Translations under genes and position numbers: made by a program
Notes under the pieces: model-generated
Database searches by the model: none
Told to the model about the DNA's origin: nothing
Seen by the model: the letters and a program-made list of their open reading frames with translations, nothing else
Part shown: positions 6,334 through 14,039 of the stretch, in pieces
Layout of the letters: each line of letters opens with the position of its first letter
How positions within the stretch are numbered: position 1 is the first letter of the stretch
Assembly: GCA_041395865.1 (NCBI GenBank)
Contig: JAWKZQ010000021.1
Coordinates: 1-30,487 of the forward strand
Length of the DNA stretch: 30,487 nt
Direction of reading: 5' to 3'
Origin: IMCC2047 sp041395865
GTDB taxonomy: Bacteria > Pseudomonadota > Gammaproteobacteria > Pseudomonadales > IMCC2047

Positions 6334-7368
6334 ATGGACGAGAATAAGCAACGGGCATTGGAGATGGCGCTGTCGCAAATTGACAGGCAATTTGGTAAAG
6401 GCTCGGTTATGCGGATGGGTGACCAGGAGCGCCCGAATGTGCCCGCTATCTCAACGGGTTCGCTGGGGCTCGACATTGCATTGGGCATAGGCGGCCTTCC
6501 CAAGGGCCGGATTGTTGAAATCTACGGTCCGGAATCCTCCGGTAAAACGACGCTGACGTTGCAGGCCATTGCCGAAGCCCAAAAAGCGGGTGGCACTGCT
6601 GCCTTTATCGATGCCGAGCATGCACTTGACCCGGATTATGCGGCCAAGATTGGTGTGGATGTCGATAATTTGCTGGTGTCTCAGCCAGACACCGGTGAGC
6701 AGGCACTGGAAATTGCCGATGCGCTGGTGCGCTCAGGCGCTGTTGATATCCTGGTCATCGATTCGGTTGCTGCATTGACGCCAAAGGCTGAAATTGAAGG
6801 CGACATGGGCGATTCGCACATGGGGCTGCAGGCGCGCTTGATGTCCCAGGCTTTGCGTAAAATGACCGGTAATGTCAAACGCTCCAATTGCATGGTGATC
6901 TTCATTAACCAGATCCGCATGAAGATTGGCGTTATGTTCGGTAACCCGGAAACCACAACGGGCGGTAATGCGTTGAAGTTCTATGCCTCGGTTCGCCTGG
7001 ATATCCGTCGCATTGGCGCGATTAAGGAAGGCGAGGAAGTGGTTGGTAACGAAACCCGTGTCAAAGTCGTGAAAAACAAAATGGCGCCGCCTTTCAAGCA
7101 GACCGAATTCCAGATTATGTACGGCAAGGGCATTTACCGTGTCGGCGAGCTGATCGACCTGGGTGTTAAACAGGGGTTGGTGGATAAAGCGGGTGCCTGG
7201 TACAGCTACCAGGGTGATAAAATCGGTCAGGGCAAGGCTAATGCGGCCCAGTACCTGATCGATAACCCGACCGTCGCCGAAGAAATTGAAGCAAAGCTGC
7301 GCGAAATACTGCTGGGTAAACCCACGGTGGCTGTCAGCAGCGAAGGTGTAGTAGAAGCTGAAATTTAA
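6334..7368 (+). CDS. recA: RecA recombinase
   Basis: The 344-residue RecA forms filaments on single-stranded DNA, drives strand exchange, and triggers LexA self-cleavage. ATG 6334 is chosen because the conserved N-terminus MDENKQRALEMAL starts there and GAGG lies 8 bases upstream; the frame is open further upstream but runs through the SOS box. The Walker A motif is GPESSGKT at residues 65-72, the Walker B strand reads ILVIDSVAAL, and the loop-2 region contains GVMFGNPETTTGG. The C-terminal domain is complete, with a modest acidic tail. Nothing is missing or unusual. Confidence 0.99.
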   Translation: MDENKQRALEMALSQIDRQFGKGSVMRMGDQERPNVPAISTGSLGLDIALGIGGLPKGRIVEIYGPESSGKTTLTLQAIAEAQKAGGTAAFIDAEHALDPDYAAKIGVDVDNLLVSQPDTGEQALEIADALVRSGAVDILVIDSVAALTPKAEIEGDMGDSHMGLQARLMSQALRKMTGNVKRSNCMVIFINQIRMKIGVMFGNPETTTGGNALKFYASVRLDIRRIGAIKEGEEVVGNETRVKVVKNKMAPPFKQTEFQIMYGKGIYRVGELIDLGVKQGLVDKAGAWYSYQGDKIGQGKANAAQYLIDNPTVAEEIEAKLREILLGKPTVAVSSEGVVEAEI

Positions 7369-7391
7369 AGTCGTTTCAGGCTTGTTACCTT

Positions 7392-7425
7392 AAAAAACGG
7401 TAAGCTTAGGCTTGCCGTTTTTTGT
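7392..7425 (+). terminator. Intrinsic terminator between recA and recX
   Basis: AAAAAACGGTAAGC (7392-7405) pairs with GCTTGCCGTTTTTT (7410-7423) over a TTAG loop, with one G-T pair. It lies 24 bases after the recA stop. In other gammaproteobacteria partial read-through of such a terminator supplies low levels of RecX; the same is likely here. Confidence 0.88.
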
Positions 7426-7498
7426 TTGAGAATCAAAAATACCGGTCTTTTCGCCCGTGCCGTAACCGATCGGTTTGTGAACGAGGCTTCGGAGCGGT

Positions 7499-7987
7499 GT
7501 GGCAAACGCAATGAAAAATAGAAACCGCAAGACTCTGGAGACCTGTACCGAAATTCGCATCGCGGCAATGGATTTGCTCGCTCGTCGGGAACACTCACGC
7601 CTTGAATTGGTACGAAAACTAGGTGGCAGGGTTGCGGATACCGATTTGCTGGATGAGGCGCTGGATCGCCTGACAGCTGATCGGTTGCTGGATGACGAGC
7701 GCTTTTGCGAAGCCTTTGTACGTATGCGTGTTATGGGTGGCTATGGCCCGGTACGGGTTCGGGCTGAGTTGCGCGAGCGGGGTGTCGGTGACGCACTTGT
7801 TTCCCGGTACCTGGCGCTGCATGAGGCCGATTGGGCTGAACAGGTCAGGCTTGTTTTTAATAAAAAATATGGTGAAAGCCCGGCAATGGATGCCAAGAAT
7901 CGTGCTAAACAGCAGCGTTTTCTGGCACAGCGGGGTTTTAGTTTTGAACAGATTAAATCCGCACTGGCGGACATGGATTATGAATAG
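7499..7987 (+). CDS. recX: RecX, regulator of RecA
   Basis: This 162-residue helical protein blocks RecA filament growth and its co-protease activity. It shows the three-helix repeats of the family. These include AAMDLLARREHSRLELVRKL, a DRLLDDERFCEAFVRMRVMGGYGPVRVRAELRERGV core, and a C-terminal AKQQRFLAQRGFSFEQIKSAL. The start is uncertain: GTG 7499 has GGAG four bases upstream, whereas ATG 7511 would leave it 16 bases away, so GTG is preferred. It lies downstream of the recA terminator and is followed within 10 bases by the dehydrogenase gene. Confidence 0.95.
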   Translation: MANAMKNRNRKTLETCTEIRIAAMDLLARREHSRLELVRKLGGRVADTDLLDEALDRLTADRLLDDERFCEAFVRMRVMGGYGPVRVRAELRERGVGDALVSRYLALHEADWAEQVRLVFNKKYGESPAMDAKNRAKQQRFLAQRGFSFEQIKSALADMDYE

Positions 7988-7996
7988 GGTGTAATG

Positions 7997-8872
7997 ATGA
8001 AAGTTGCATTTTTAGGCTTAGGTGTCATGGGATACCCCATGGCAGGACACTTGGCGAACGCCGGGCATGAAATGACGGTTTATAACCGCAGCAAGGCCCG
8101 GGTTGTTCAGTGGATGGAGAGTTACGCCGGAATGCTGGCGCCAACTCCTGCTGCGGCAGTTGGCGAAGCGGATGTGGTGGTCTGCTGTGTGGGTAACGAT
8201 GATCATCTGCGAGAAGTGTTGCTGGGTGAAAACGGTGCCTTTGATGCCATGAGAAAGGGTTCGCTGTTTATTGATCACACAACCGCTTCGGCTGAAATTG
8301 CCCGGGAATTGGCTGAAATCGCTCGAGAAAAAGGTTTCGGATTTATGGATGCCCCGGTATCTGGCGGACAGGCAGGTGCAGAGAAGGGTGAGTTAAGCAT
8401 TATGGTTGGCGGTTCGCCGACAGACTTTATGCACGGCTCTTCGGTTTTGGACGTGTACGGTAAAACAGTCAGGCTGATGGGGCCGGTAGGCAGCGGGCAG
8501 TTAACCAAAATGGTCAACCAGATTTGTGTAGCCGGCGTGATTCAGTCACTGGCGGAGGGGTTGCACTTTGCGCAGGCAGCCGGACTGAACGCTGAAGCGG
8601 TTATGCGCGTTCTGAGTAAAGGCGCGGCAAGCTCCTGGCAGATGGAAAACCGCCACCAGTCGATGATTCAGGGCGAGTACGACTTTGGCTTTGCCGTAGA
8701 CTGGATGCGCAAGGATCTGGATATTGCTTTGCGTGAAGCCGGGAATCATGGCATCGAGTTGCCGGTCACGGAGTTGGTGAATGAATTTTATGGCGATGTG
8801 CAGGCTATGGGCGGGGGCCGCTGGGATACCTCCAGCCTGTTGGCGAGGCTGGAGGCTAAAAGCAAAAACTGA
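7997..8872 (+). CDS. 3-hydroxyisobutyrate-dehydrogenase-like NAD(P) oxidoreductase
   Basis: This 291-residue protein belongs to the beta-hydroxyacid dehydrogenase family (3-hydroxyisobutyrate, tartronate semialdehyde or succinic semialdehyde type). The Rossmann motif GLGVMG is at residues 7-12, NRS at the end of the second strand suggests NADP preference, the substrate loop DAPVSGGQAGAEKG is near residue 118, and the catalytic Lys is in GQLTKMVNQ near residue 170. ATG 7997 is preferred to 7994 because AGGGTG is then five bases upstream. It starts just after recX and is probably read from the recA-recX transcript, which is metabolically unexpected. The true substrate is not determined by sequence. 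Confidence 0.9.
   Translation: MKVAFLGLGVMGYPMAGHLANAGHEMTVYNRSKARVVQWMESYAGMLAPTPAAAVGEADVVVCCVGNDDHLREVLLGENGAFDAMRKGSLFIDHTTASAEIARELAEIAREKGFGFMDAPVSGGQAGAEKGELSIMVGGSPTDFMHGSSVLDVYGKTVRLMGPVGSGQLTKMVNQICVAGVIQSLAEGLHFAQAAGLNAEAVMRVLSKGAASSWQMENRHQSMIQGEYDFGFAVDWMRKDLDIALREAGNHGIELPVTELVNEFYGDVQAMGGGRWDTSSLLARLEAKSKN
8829..8855. repeat. Perfect 10-bp stem-loop at a convergent gene junction
   Basis: CCTCCAGCCT (8829-8838) pairs with AGGCTGGAGG (8846-8855) over a 7-base loop, within the last codons of the dehydrogenase gene. The facing hydrolase gene stops 8 bases beyond the dehydrogenase stop. No T-run follows on either strand, but a strong RNA hairpin at a junction of this kind may limit opposing transcripts. 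Confidence 0.5.
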
Positions 8873-8879
8873 GACTTAA

Positions 8880-9674
8880 TCAGTCGCTGAAAATCTCATC
8901 AAAGAAATTTTGCATGGCCTGCCATGAACGGCGATCGGCGTCTTCATCGTAGGCCAGTGCATCCATGCCATGGCTGCCGGCATTGGGGTTGGTGAAGCTG
9001 TGCTTCACTCCGCCAAAGCTCAGGAGCTGCCAATCCGCTTCGGCGGCTTCCAGGGACGCTTTGAAGTGTGCAACCTGCTCGGCAGGGACAAAGGGGTCGG
9101 CATTGCCATGGGCGGCAAAGATTTTTGCCTTGATTGCTGGGTATTGTTGTTCGGTCGCGGCGGGTAACGAGCCGTGGAAGCTGACCACGCCATCAATATC
9201 GGCACCGCTGTAGGCCAGCTGCATGACGGTTGCTCCACCGAAACAATAACCGATGGCTGCCGTTTTATCGCCGTCTACCAGCGGGTGGCTTTTGACCTGC
9301 TTGAGCCACAGATTGGCGCGTTGCTGCCAGGCATCAATATTTTCGGTAATTTGTGACATCCAGGCATTGGCCTGGTCGGCATGGGTGGTTACTTGGCCTT
9401 TGCCGTACATATCCACCGCAAAGGCAACGTAACCCAGTTCTGCGAGCATTCTGGCACGCTCGCGGGCATAGTCATTCAACCCCCACCATTCATGCACCAC
9501 CAGTATGCCGGGGCGTTTGCCTTTGATACTGTCATCCCAGCTTACGTATCCCTGTAGCTGTTTATCGCCGTCGAAGTAATTGATGGTTTCGGTTTGGATT
9601 TCAGCACTGCCCAGGCTCGGAATGAGTAGGGCAATGGTCAGGAGAAGTGCTGTTTGAAGCGGAGTTTTGATCAT
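8880..9674 (-). CDS. Exported dienelactone-hydrolase family protein
   Basis: This 264-residue alpha/beta hydrolase of the dienelactone hydrolase family carries an N-terminal signal peptide (hydrophobic residues 6-20, likely cleavage after LGSA at 24), so it acts in the periplasm. The catalytic triad is visible: Cys144 in GYCFGG, Asp193 in GNADPFVP and His225 in VKHSFTNP. An oxyanion-side HEWWGLNDYARERA motif is near residue 61. GAGGGA ahead of ATG 9674 supports the start. The natural ester or lactone substrate is unknown. Genes 9.7-11.6 kb lie on the same strand with small gaps and may share a transcript. Confidence 0.9.
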   Translation of the reverse strand: MIKTPLQTALLLTIALLIPSLGSAEIQTETINYFDGDKQLQGYVSWDDSIKGKRPGILVVHEWWGLNDYARERARMLAELGYVAFAVDMYGKGQVTTHADQANAWMSQITENIDAWQQRANLWLKQVKSHPLVDGDKTAAIGYCFGGATVMQLAYSGADIDGVVSFHGSLPAATEQQYPAIKAKIFAAHGNADPFVPAEQVAHFKASLEAAEADWQLLSFGGVKHSFTNPNAGSHGMDALAYDEDADRRSWQAMQNFFDEIFSD

Positions 9675-9696
9675 AAGATGTCCCTCTCAATGATGT

Positions 9697-10119
9697 TTAA
9701 CTGTCCCAGAAACGTCTCATCTCAACATAGACAAAAGAGGCTGTCCAGGCGATGAGTAACAGTCCGGTAAGTGCTTCAATGCCGGTAATAAAACGCAGAT
9801 AACCTGTGGGTATAATGTCGCCAAACCCCAGCGAAGTGTATGTGATGAAGGAATAATAACCGCAATCGAGCAGTGTTCCAGTGAAATCGCCTTTTAGCAT
9901 GCCAGTAACTTCGCCGACGATCAGCACATAATAGCCTAAAGCAAAAATCCAGATCTCAATAACATGGGCGATCATGGCACCGATTACCGCCACCACAATT
10001 TTGAATTGGTGGGGAATGTGAATGCGCGGTAGCAGCGCAGTCATGCGGTGCAGCATTTCGTAATGTACGAGTACCACCAACATCACCAAAAGAATAGAGG
10101 TTAATAAGGCGGTTAACAT
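9697..10119 (-). CDS. Small potassium-channel-like membrane protein (Ion_trans_2)
   Basis: The 140-residue protein has hydrophobic helices at about residues 3-19, 41-67 and 110-131. A pore loop just before the last helix carries TYTSLGFGDIIPTG at 94-106. TSLGFGD resembles the TxGYGD potassium selectivity filter with Phe for Tyr. No cytoplasmic ligand-binding domain is present. The ATG at 10119 starts the hydrophobic region; the longer frame upstream is Arg-rich and overlaps the carbonic anhydrase gene. It is only 22 bases downstream of that gene. Ion specificity is inferred from the filter alone. Confidence 0.82.
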   Translation of the reverse strand: MLTALLTSILLVMLVVLVHYEMLHRMTALLPRIHIPHQFKIVVAVIGAMIAHVIEIWIFALGYYVLIVGEVTGMLKGDFTGTLLDCGYYSFITYTSLGFGDIIPTGYLRFITGIEALTGLLLIAWTASFVYVEMRRFWDS

Positions 10120-10141
10120 GTTGGTGGTTCGTCTCTTAGGG

Positions 10142-10813
10142 TCAGGCCTTTGCCGACTCGGCAACGCGTTTTTTGATTTCGGCAATTGCCGCCTGGTAAT
10201 TGGGCATGATGTCCTCTTCGCTGCTGAAGCAGTCAGACAGACTGTGGAGCAGACCATCCCTTAAACCATAAATCCAGCCGTGTACCGACAGGTCCTGTCC
10301 GGCCTTCCAGCTATCGACGACGCTATTGGTTTTGCAGACATTCAGCATTTGCTCAATCACGTTCAGTTCGCACATGAATTTATGACGCTTGGTTTCGTTT
10401 TCAAGCGGCGCAAGGAGTTCACGGTGCTTTTCCTGGGCGTCCTGGATATGCAGCAGCCAGTTATCAATCAGCCCGAATTTGTCATTGCGAACCGCGGCCA
10501 GTACGCCGCCACAGCCGTAGTGGCCCACCACCATGATGTGCTTAACCTTGAGCACCTCGACGGCATACTGGATCACGGACAGGCAGTTGAGGTCGGTATG
10601 AACGACCAGGTTTGCTACATTACGGTGTACAAAAATTTCACCGGGCATCATGCCGAGAATTTCGTTGGCCGGCACGCGAGAGTCCGAGCAACCTATCCAG
10701 AGATACTCGGGGGATTGCTGTTTTGAAAGTTGTTCAAAAAAGTCGGGCTGCTCTTTTACAATGGCTTCGGCCCATTGGCGGTTATTATCAAAAAGCTCTT
10801 TTAGTCGATTCAT
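10142..10813 (-). CDS. can: Beta-class carbonic anhydrase
   Basis: This 223-residue enzyme interconverts carbon dioxide and bicarbonate in the cytoplasm. The zinc ligands Cys42, His98 and Cys101 and the Asp44/Arg46 dyad are in place (CSDSRVPA; GHYGCGG), at the same positions as in E. coli Can. The region after it (FGLIDNWLLHIQD) and the C-terminal GWIYGLRDGLL are typical of the same subgroup. The ribosome site is weak. It precedes the small channel gene on the same strand. Confidence 0.96.
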   Translation of the reverse strand: MNRLKELFDNNRQWAEAIVKEQPDFFEQLSKQQSPEYLWIGCSDSRVPANEILGMMPGEIFVHRNVANLVVHTDLNCLSVIQYAVEVLKVKHIMVVGHYGCGGVLAAVRNDKFGLIDNWLLHIQDAQEKHRELLAPLENETKRHKFMCELNVIEQMLNVCKTNSVVDSWKAGQDLSVHGWIYGLRDGLLHSLSDCFSSEEDIMPNYQAAIAEIKKRVAESAKA

Positions 10814-10849
10814 TGCTATCGGCTGTTGCCGGCTCCTCAGGTTTGTTGG

Positions 10850-11326
10850 TTATTCGGTGTTTTCCAGCACGTGGCCCATATCGATCTCTTTTTTGGTGGC
10901 TTTACGTACTTTCTCGATGCGCACATCAAAATGCAATACCTTCCCTGCCAGGGTGTGGTTGGCGTCTACGGTGACGTCCTCACCCTCGATTGCGGTTACG
11001 GCAAACTGCTCTCCATGCCCTTCTTCGCTTTCCAGCTCAAACTGCATGCCGACTTCCAGCGGGCCGACTTCCGAAAAGGCCTCCAGGGGGACCGTGTGGA
11101 TCAGGGCAGGGTCGGACGGGCCGTAACCCTTTTCGGGCGGGACTGTTACCTGGAAGGCATCGCCGGCCTGATGGCCTTCGAGCGCCTCCTCAAGGCCCGG
11201 GATCAGGCTATGGGTTTCATGCAGGTACACCAGGGGCTCCCAGTCGTTGGAGGCGTCCACCGGTTGGCCCTGCTCATCGGTAACGGTGTAATGCAGGGTG
11301 ACGACCACCTTACCTTTAATCTTCAT
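10850..11326 (-). CDS. SlyD-like FKBP peptidyl-prolyl isomerase
   Basis: This 158-residue cytoplasmic FKBP has the SlyD layout. A split FKBP domain (VVVTLHYTVTDEQGQPVDAS, then LIPGLEEALEGHQAGD) is interrupted by an insert-in-flap domain at about residues 70-125 (PPEKGYGPSDPALIHTVPLEAF through VTVDANHTLAGKVLHFDV). The His/Cys-rich metal-binding tail of E. coli SlyD is absent, so nickel delivery is unlikely. Such proteins act as folding helpers and chaperones. GGAG seven bases before ATG 11326 supports the start. Confidence 0.93.
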   Translation of the reverse strand: MKIKGKVVVTLHYTVTDEQGQPVDASNDWEPLVYLHETHSLIPGLEEALEGHQAGDAFQVTVPPEKGYGPSDPALIHTVPLEAFSEVGPLEVGMQFELESEEGHGEQFAVTAIEGEDVTVDANHTLAGKVLHFDVRIEKVRKATKKEIDMGHVLENTE

Positions 11327-11359
11327 TGCCTTCTCCGGAACTCTCTGTCAGCTGGGGTG

Positions 11360-11602
11360 TTAATGATGTGTCGGTGTCAGGATCATCAGTGCATTCTGCA
11401 GATGCTCTGCCGCCTTTAGGCCCAGGGGGGTCAGGTAACCGCCGTCCGGTTGCGTGATAAGGCCTTTATCGTACAAGCGCTGGGTCGCTGTAATCACGTC
11501 CTCAGCAGCAGTGGAGTGGACTTTGATGCCCTCTTGGGTGGTTGAGAGATTGAAACGAGCCAGGATATTCACTTCTTCGATCAGCTCAGGGGTGTATGGC
11601 AT
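11360..11602 (-). CDS. TIGR02647 family small protein
   Basis: This 80-residue protein matches, from memory, the family of short proteins conserved in Pseudomonas and relatives, with MPYTPELIEEVNILARFNLSTTQEG at the start and a winged-helix-like LYDKGLITQPDGGYLTPLGLKAAEHLQ at the end. The function is not known. The second half looks like a winged-helix 'wing' (GLITQPDGGYLTPLG), suggesting nucleic-acid binding, but that is inference. It is 33 bases upstream of the SlyD-like gene on the same strand. Confidence 0.88.
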   Translation of the reverse strand: MPYTPELIEEVNILARFNLSTTQEGIKVHSTAAEDVITATQRLYDKGLITQPDGGYLTPLGLKAAEHLQNALMILTPTHH

Positions 11603-11688
11603 AGGAAATCCTCGTGAGTGCTTCGTTGCGACGTTACCAGTGGACTAAATTTGGCGGCTGGGCGCAAGGGGAGTTTTAAGTTTCCGGA

Positions 11689-12453
11689 TCAGCCTTTAGC
11701 GCGTTTAGTGCGGCGATCATTCATTTTGGTTAAGAAACGGCGAATTTTATCGTTATGTTTGTTCAGGTAGAAATAACAGAGTAAAAAATACAATTGGCTG
11801 GTGCTGTTATTACTGACGCGCCGTTGCAGGGTTGTCAGGTCTTTGATCCGGTTATAGTGGCGCAAAGGCGTGCGGCTGACCTTTTCCAGGTCGATCAGGC
11901 GAACGGGGGCGTCTTCGCTATTCGGGTTAATAAAGATGTGTTTAGGATACAGACAACCGTAGCGATAGCCGGCCTGATGCACCTTGGCAACCACATTGGC
12001 CAGCTCGCGGGTGATGCGGCGGCTTTCGTAGATCGATGCGGGTTGGTAATGGTCGAGGTCGAGGTAACCTTCCAGCGCGGGTGTAATCAGGATGGACTGC
12101 AAGTCGCCTTGGTGATCGCGGTAACCCTGGTAGCAGGCCTCAAGGCAGGGAATGTCCAGTGCGGCAAACGCATTGATATTGTTGAACTCCTTGAGCGTCA
12201 GGGGAATACCGCTGATCGGATGGGCCAGGGTTTTGGCCGTATAGTTGACCTGCCGCTTTATGTAGAACACCTGTTCTTGGCCTGCCGGGTTAGCCAGGCA
12301 AAGTCTGCCGACTTCACTGCGGCCGCCGCGTGCGACGTTCGGCTCGTCAACGAGTTCCAGCGATGCGTTCCAGAGGTCCTCAAAACCATTAAAGCCGTGG
12401 TCCTTGAAGAGCGTTTCCCAATCCTGGGTAAACTGTTCGGTTATTTTATTCAT
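11689..12453 (-). CDS. inaA: InaA/WaaP-type lipopolysaccharide kinase family protein
   Basis: This 254-residue member of the Kdo/WaaP (InaA) kinase-like family probably phosphorylates lipopolysaccharide core sugar at the inner membrane's cytoplasmic side. The ATP-binding Lys region is VFYIKRQVNYTAK near 65, and a family-typical LTLKEFNNINAFAALDIPCL follows. The catalytic-loop equivalent reads YGCLYPKHIFIN near 170 and the metal-binding segment VRLIDLEK near 190. The tail is strongly basic. The upstream small gene on the same strand ends 17 bases earlier, so they are likely co-transcribed. The precise substrate in this organism is unknown. Confidence 0.9.
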   Translation of the reverse strand: MNKITEQFTQDWETLFKDHGFNGFEDLWNASLELVDEPNVARGGRSEVGRLCLANPAGQEQVFYIKRQVNYTAKTLAHPISGIPLTLKEFNNINAFAALDIPCLEACYQGYRDHQGDLQSILITPALEGYLDLDHYQPASIYESRRITRELANVVAKVHQAGYRYGCLYPKHIFINPNSEDAPVRLIDLEKVSRTPLRHYNRIKDLTTLQRRVSNNSTSQLYFLLCYFYLNKHNDKIRRFLTKMNDRRTKRAKG

Positions 12454-12470
12454 AGGCGGGGCGAGTACTT

Positions 12471-12740
12471 TTAATGCAGCGCCAGAAAGTCGTTGATGAC
12501 GTAGCCAATATAACTGTTGATGGCTTCGTCATCGAGCTCGCGCTCACCTTCGTGCCACCAGGCCGCGATGGCTGTCAGGCTGCCAAGCGGCACCTTGAAG
12601 GCATCCCGGAAGAGCTCCATCAGCCTGAGCTGGTCTTCAATCCCCTGGTCGACGACCAGAAAGCGTAAGAGTTGCGAAACTGTGTGATTGCTGCGTGCCA
12701 TGTCGCGTAGCTGTTCAATGAGTTGTTCGTTTTCGGTCAT
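12471..12740 (-). CDS. Small acidic helical protein of unknown function
   Basis: I do not recognise this 89-residue protein. ATG 12740 (MTENEQLIEQLRDMARSN) is the likely start; ATG 12782 would add 14 residues, but the AGGA before it is too close, and neither start has a good ribosome site. It appears all helical, with a central LLRFLVVDQG and an LGSLTAIAAWWHEGERELDDEAINSYIGYVI segment. No signal peptide or Cys motif is visible. It sits just upstream of the InaA-type kinase gene, so a linked envelope role is possible but unsupported. Confidence 0.7.
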   Translation of the reverse strand: MTENEQLIEQLRDMARSNHTVSQLLRFLVVDQGIEDQLRLMELFRDAFKVPLGSLTAIAAWWHEGERELDDEAINSYIGYVINDFLALH

Positions 12741-13046
12741 GCTTTCAATGGTTCTGCTTGCTTGCGAGGTAAAAACAGCCATGTCCTGCACAGGTGCGGA
12801 CCGACTTTATATTCAATATTCCGCGCAGTTAATGACGTAAAATCGCCACAAAGGCGGTATTGCTCCGCGTCGCCTGAGGGTGTCGAGAGGGGTCGCCACG
12901 AGCGCACTTGAAACCAGGTTGGGGTCTTCATTGCCGGGGGTATTCTAACAGATGATCTTCCGGTTCCATACGGATAAGTGTTTCTTAAAAAAACACCATT
13001 TATCAGACGCCTGGCATCGACCTTCCGGAAGCTTTTTTATTGGTAG

Positions 13047-13063
13047 CCTCACAATTCGTGAGG
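13047..13063. repeat. Operator-like inverted repeat
   Basis: CCTCAC (13047-13052) and GTGAGG (13058-13063) flank a 5-base AATTC spacer, about 180 bases before the DUF3450 gene. There is no T-run, so it is not a terminator. A regulator-binding site is possible but no partner is identified. Confidence 0.4.
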
Positions 13064-13157
13064 ACCTCGGTAGCCCAAGGAAAAACCATGGAAAATTATA
13101 TCCGTTTTTAGTTTTCTAAGGTGGGTCTTTTTATAGAATACTACTGTTAACGCAAAG

Positions 13158-13176
13158 GTTAGCGATAATCGTTATC
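13158..13176 (+). promoter_or_regulatory. Fur-box-like site before the TonB2 cluster
   Basis: GTTAGCGATAATCGTTATC agrees with the 19-base Fur consensus at about 15 positions, including 12 of the last 13. It lies 68 bases before the first gene. Possible -10 elements (TTTATA at 13195-13200 or TATATA at 13197-13202) lie just downstream, so iron-loaded Fur could block the cluster's promoter. Confidence 0.72.
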
Positions 13177-13244
13177 GTTTATTTGTGGTGAGGATTTATA
13201 TAGAATCAGCGTCTTATTGAGTTTATTACCGATAAGGATATTTA

Positions 13245-14039
13245 ATGAAGACCCTGAACTGGGGAGCGCTGACCCTGTGCACCTTGCTATCAACTGGCTT
13301 GTGGGCCGCCACACCTGAAGCTAAAGATCAGTTGCAGTCGTTGCATACGATAAATGAGCAACGTACAAAAGTGGCACAACGTTCGCAGACCAAGATCGAC
13401 AAGGTTGAAGAAGAGCGCAGGGCGTTGCTGGATGAGTACCGTTCCGTTAGTCGTATGATCGAAGAGTTGCAGGTTTATAACCGCCAACTGGAAGTGCAAA
13501 CTGAAGCGCAGCAACGGCAAATCACGGCGCTCAGCGAATCGATTACTGAAGCGACCCAGATGAAGCGCCAGGTCACACCCTTGATGCTGGAAATGCTGGC
13601 GACGCTCGAGCAATTCATTTCCCTGGATATTCCTTTTCACCTTGGCGAACGTCAGCAACGTCTCGCCTTCATCCAGGATGCGATGGATAACCCGCAGGTG
13701 AATGATGCGGAGAAATTCCGCCAGCTGCTGGAGGCTTACCAGATTGAAAACGAATACGGCCGTAAAATTGATAGTTACATCGATACCATCGAGGTGAATG
13801 GGCAGCCAATTAATGTGAATGTACTGAGGGTTGGCCGTATCGCGCTGTTGGCGCAAACCAAGGACCAGCAACAGAGCTGGCGTTGGGATAATCAGCTGCA
13901 GCAGTGGCAGCCACTCGATAACGATTACCGAAAACCTGTCCGTCATGCCATTCGTATTGCCCGCCAGCAGGCGGCGCCGGACCTGTTAATGTTGCCGGTA
14001 AGTGCACCACAAGGGGCTCAGGAGGCAGGTAATGAATAG
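13245..14039 (+). CDS. DUF3450 periplasmic coiled-coil protein of the TonB2 cluster
   Basis: This 264-residue DUF3450 protein begins with a signal peptide (cleavage likely after LWA at residues 19-21). A long coiled coil follows at about residues 25-105 (TKIDKVEEERRALLDEYRSV, EAQQRQITALSE). The family's central LMLEMLATLEQFISLDIPFHLGERQQR and a C-terminal strand domain with VNVLRVGRIALLAQTKD complete it. Such proteins are encoded beside TonB2-type systems, but their exact job is not established; a periplasmic scaffold for TtpC is a reasonable inference. AAGGAT seven bases before ATG 13245 supports the start. Its end overlaps the next gene by 8 bases, implying coupled translation. Confidence 0.92.
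   Translation: MKTLNWGALTLCTLLSTGLWAATPEAKDQLQSLHTINEQRTKVAQRSQTKIDKVEEERRALLDEYRSVSRMIEELQVYNRQLEVQTEAQQRQITALSESITEATQMKRQVTPLMLEMLATLEQFISLDIPFHLGERQQRLAFIQDAMDNPQVNDAEKFRQLLEAYQIENEYGRKIDSYIDTIEVNGQPINVNVLRVGRIALLAQTKDQQQSWRWDNQLQQWQPLDNDYRKPVRHAIRIARQQAAPDLLMLPVSAPQGAQEAGNE

Larger units (their letters stand above)
12741..13244. other. Intergenic region between divergent units
   Basis: About 500 bases separate the leftward small gene from the rightward TonB2 cluster. It holds a Fur-box-like site (13158-13176) and an inverted repeat CCTCAC-AATTC-GTGAGG (13047-13063). It also has a weak stem, GTGTTT/AAACAC (12979-12996), and a seven-codon frame beginning at ATG 13088 (MENYIRF) with AAGGA upstream. 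No larger gene is visible; the rest is moderately AT-rich. Confidence 0.6.

Noticed and set aside
11794..12474. 226-codon rightward frame opposite the InaA-type kinase gene
   Set aside because: It is fully antisense to a gene with clear kinase motifs and has no family features of its own.
12991..13045. CTTCCGGAAG palindrome followed by a T-run, resembling a terminator
   Set aside because: The palindrome has no room for a loop, and no rightward gene precedes it.
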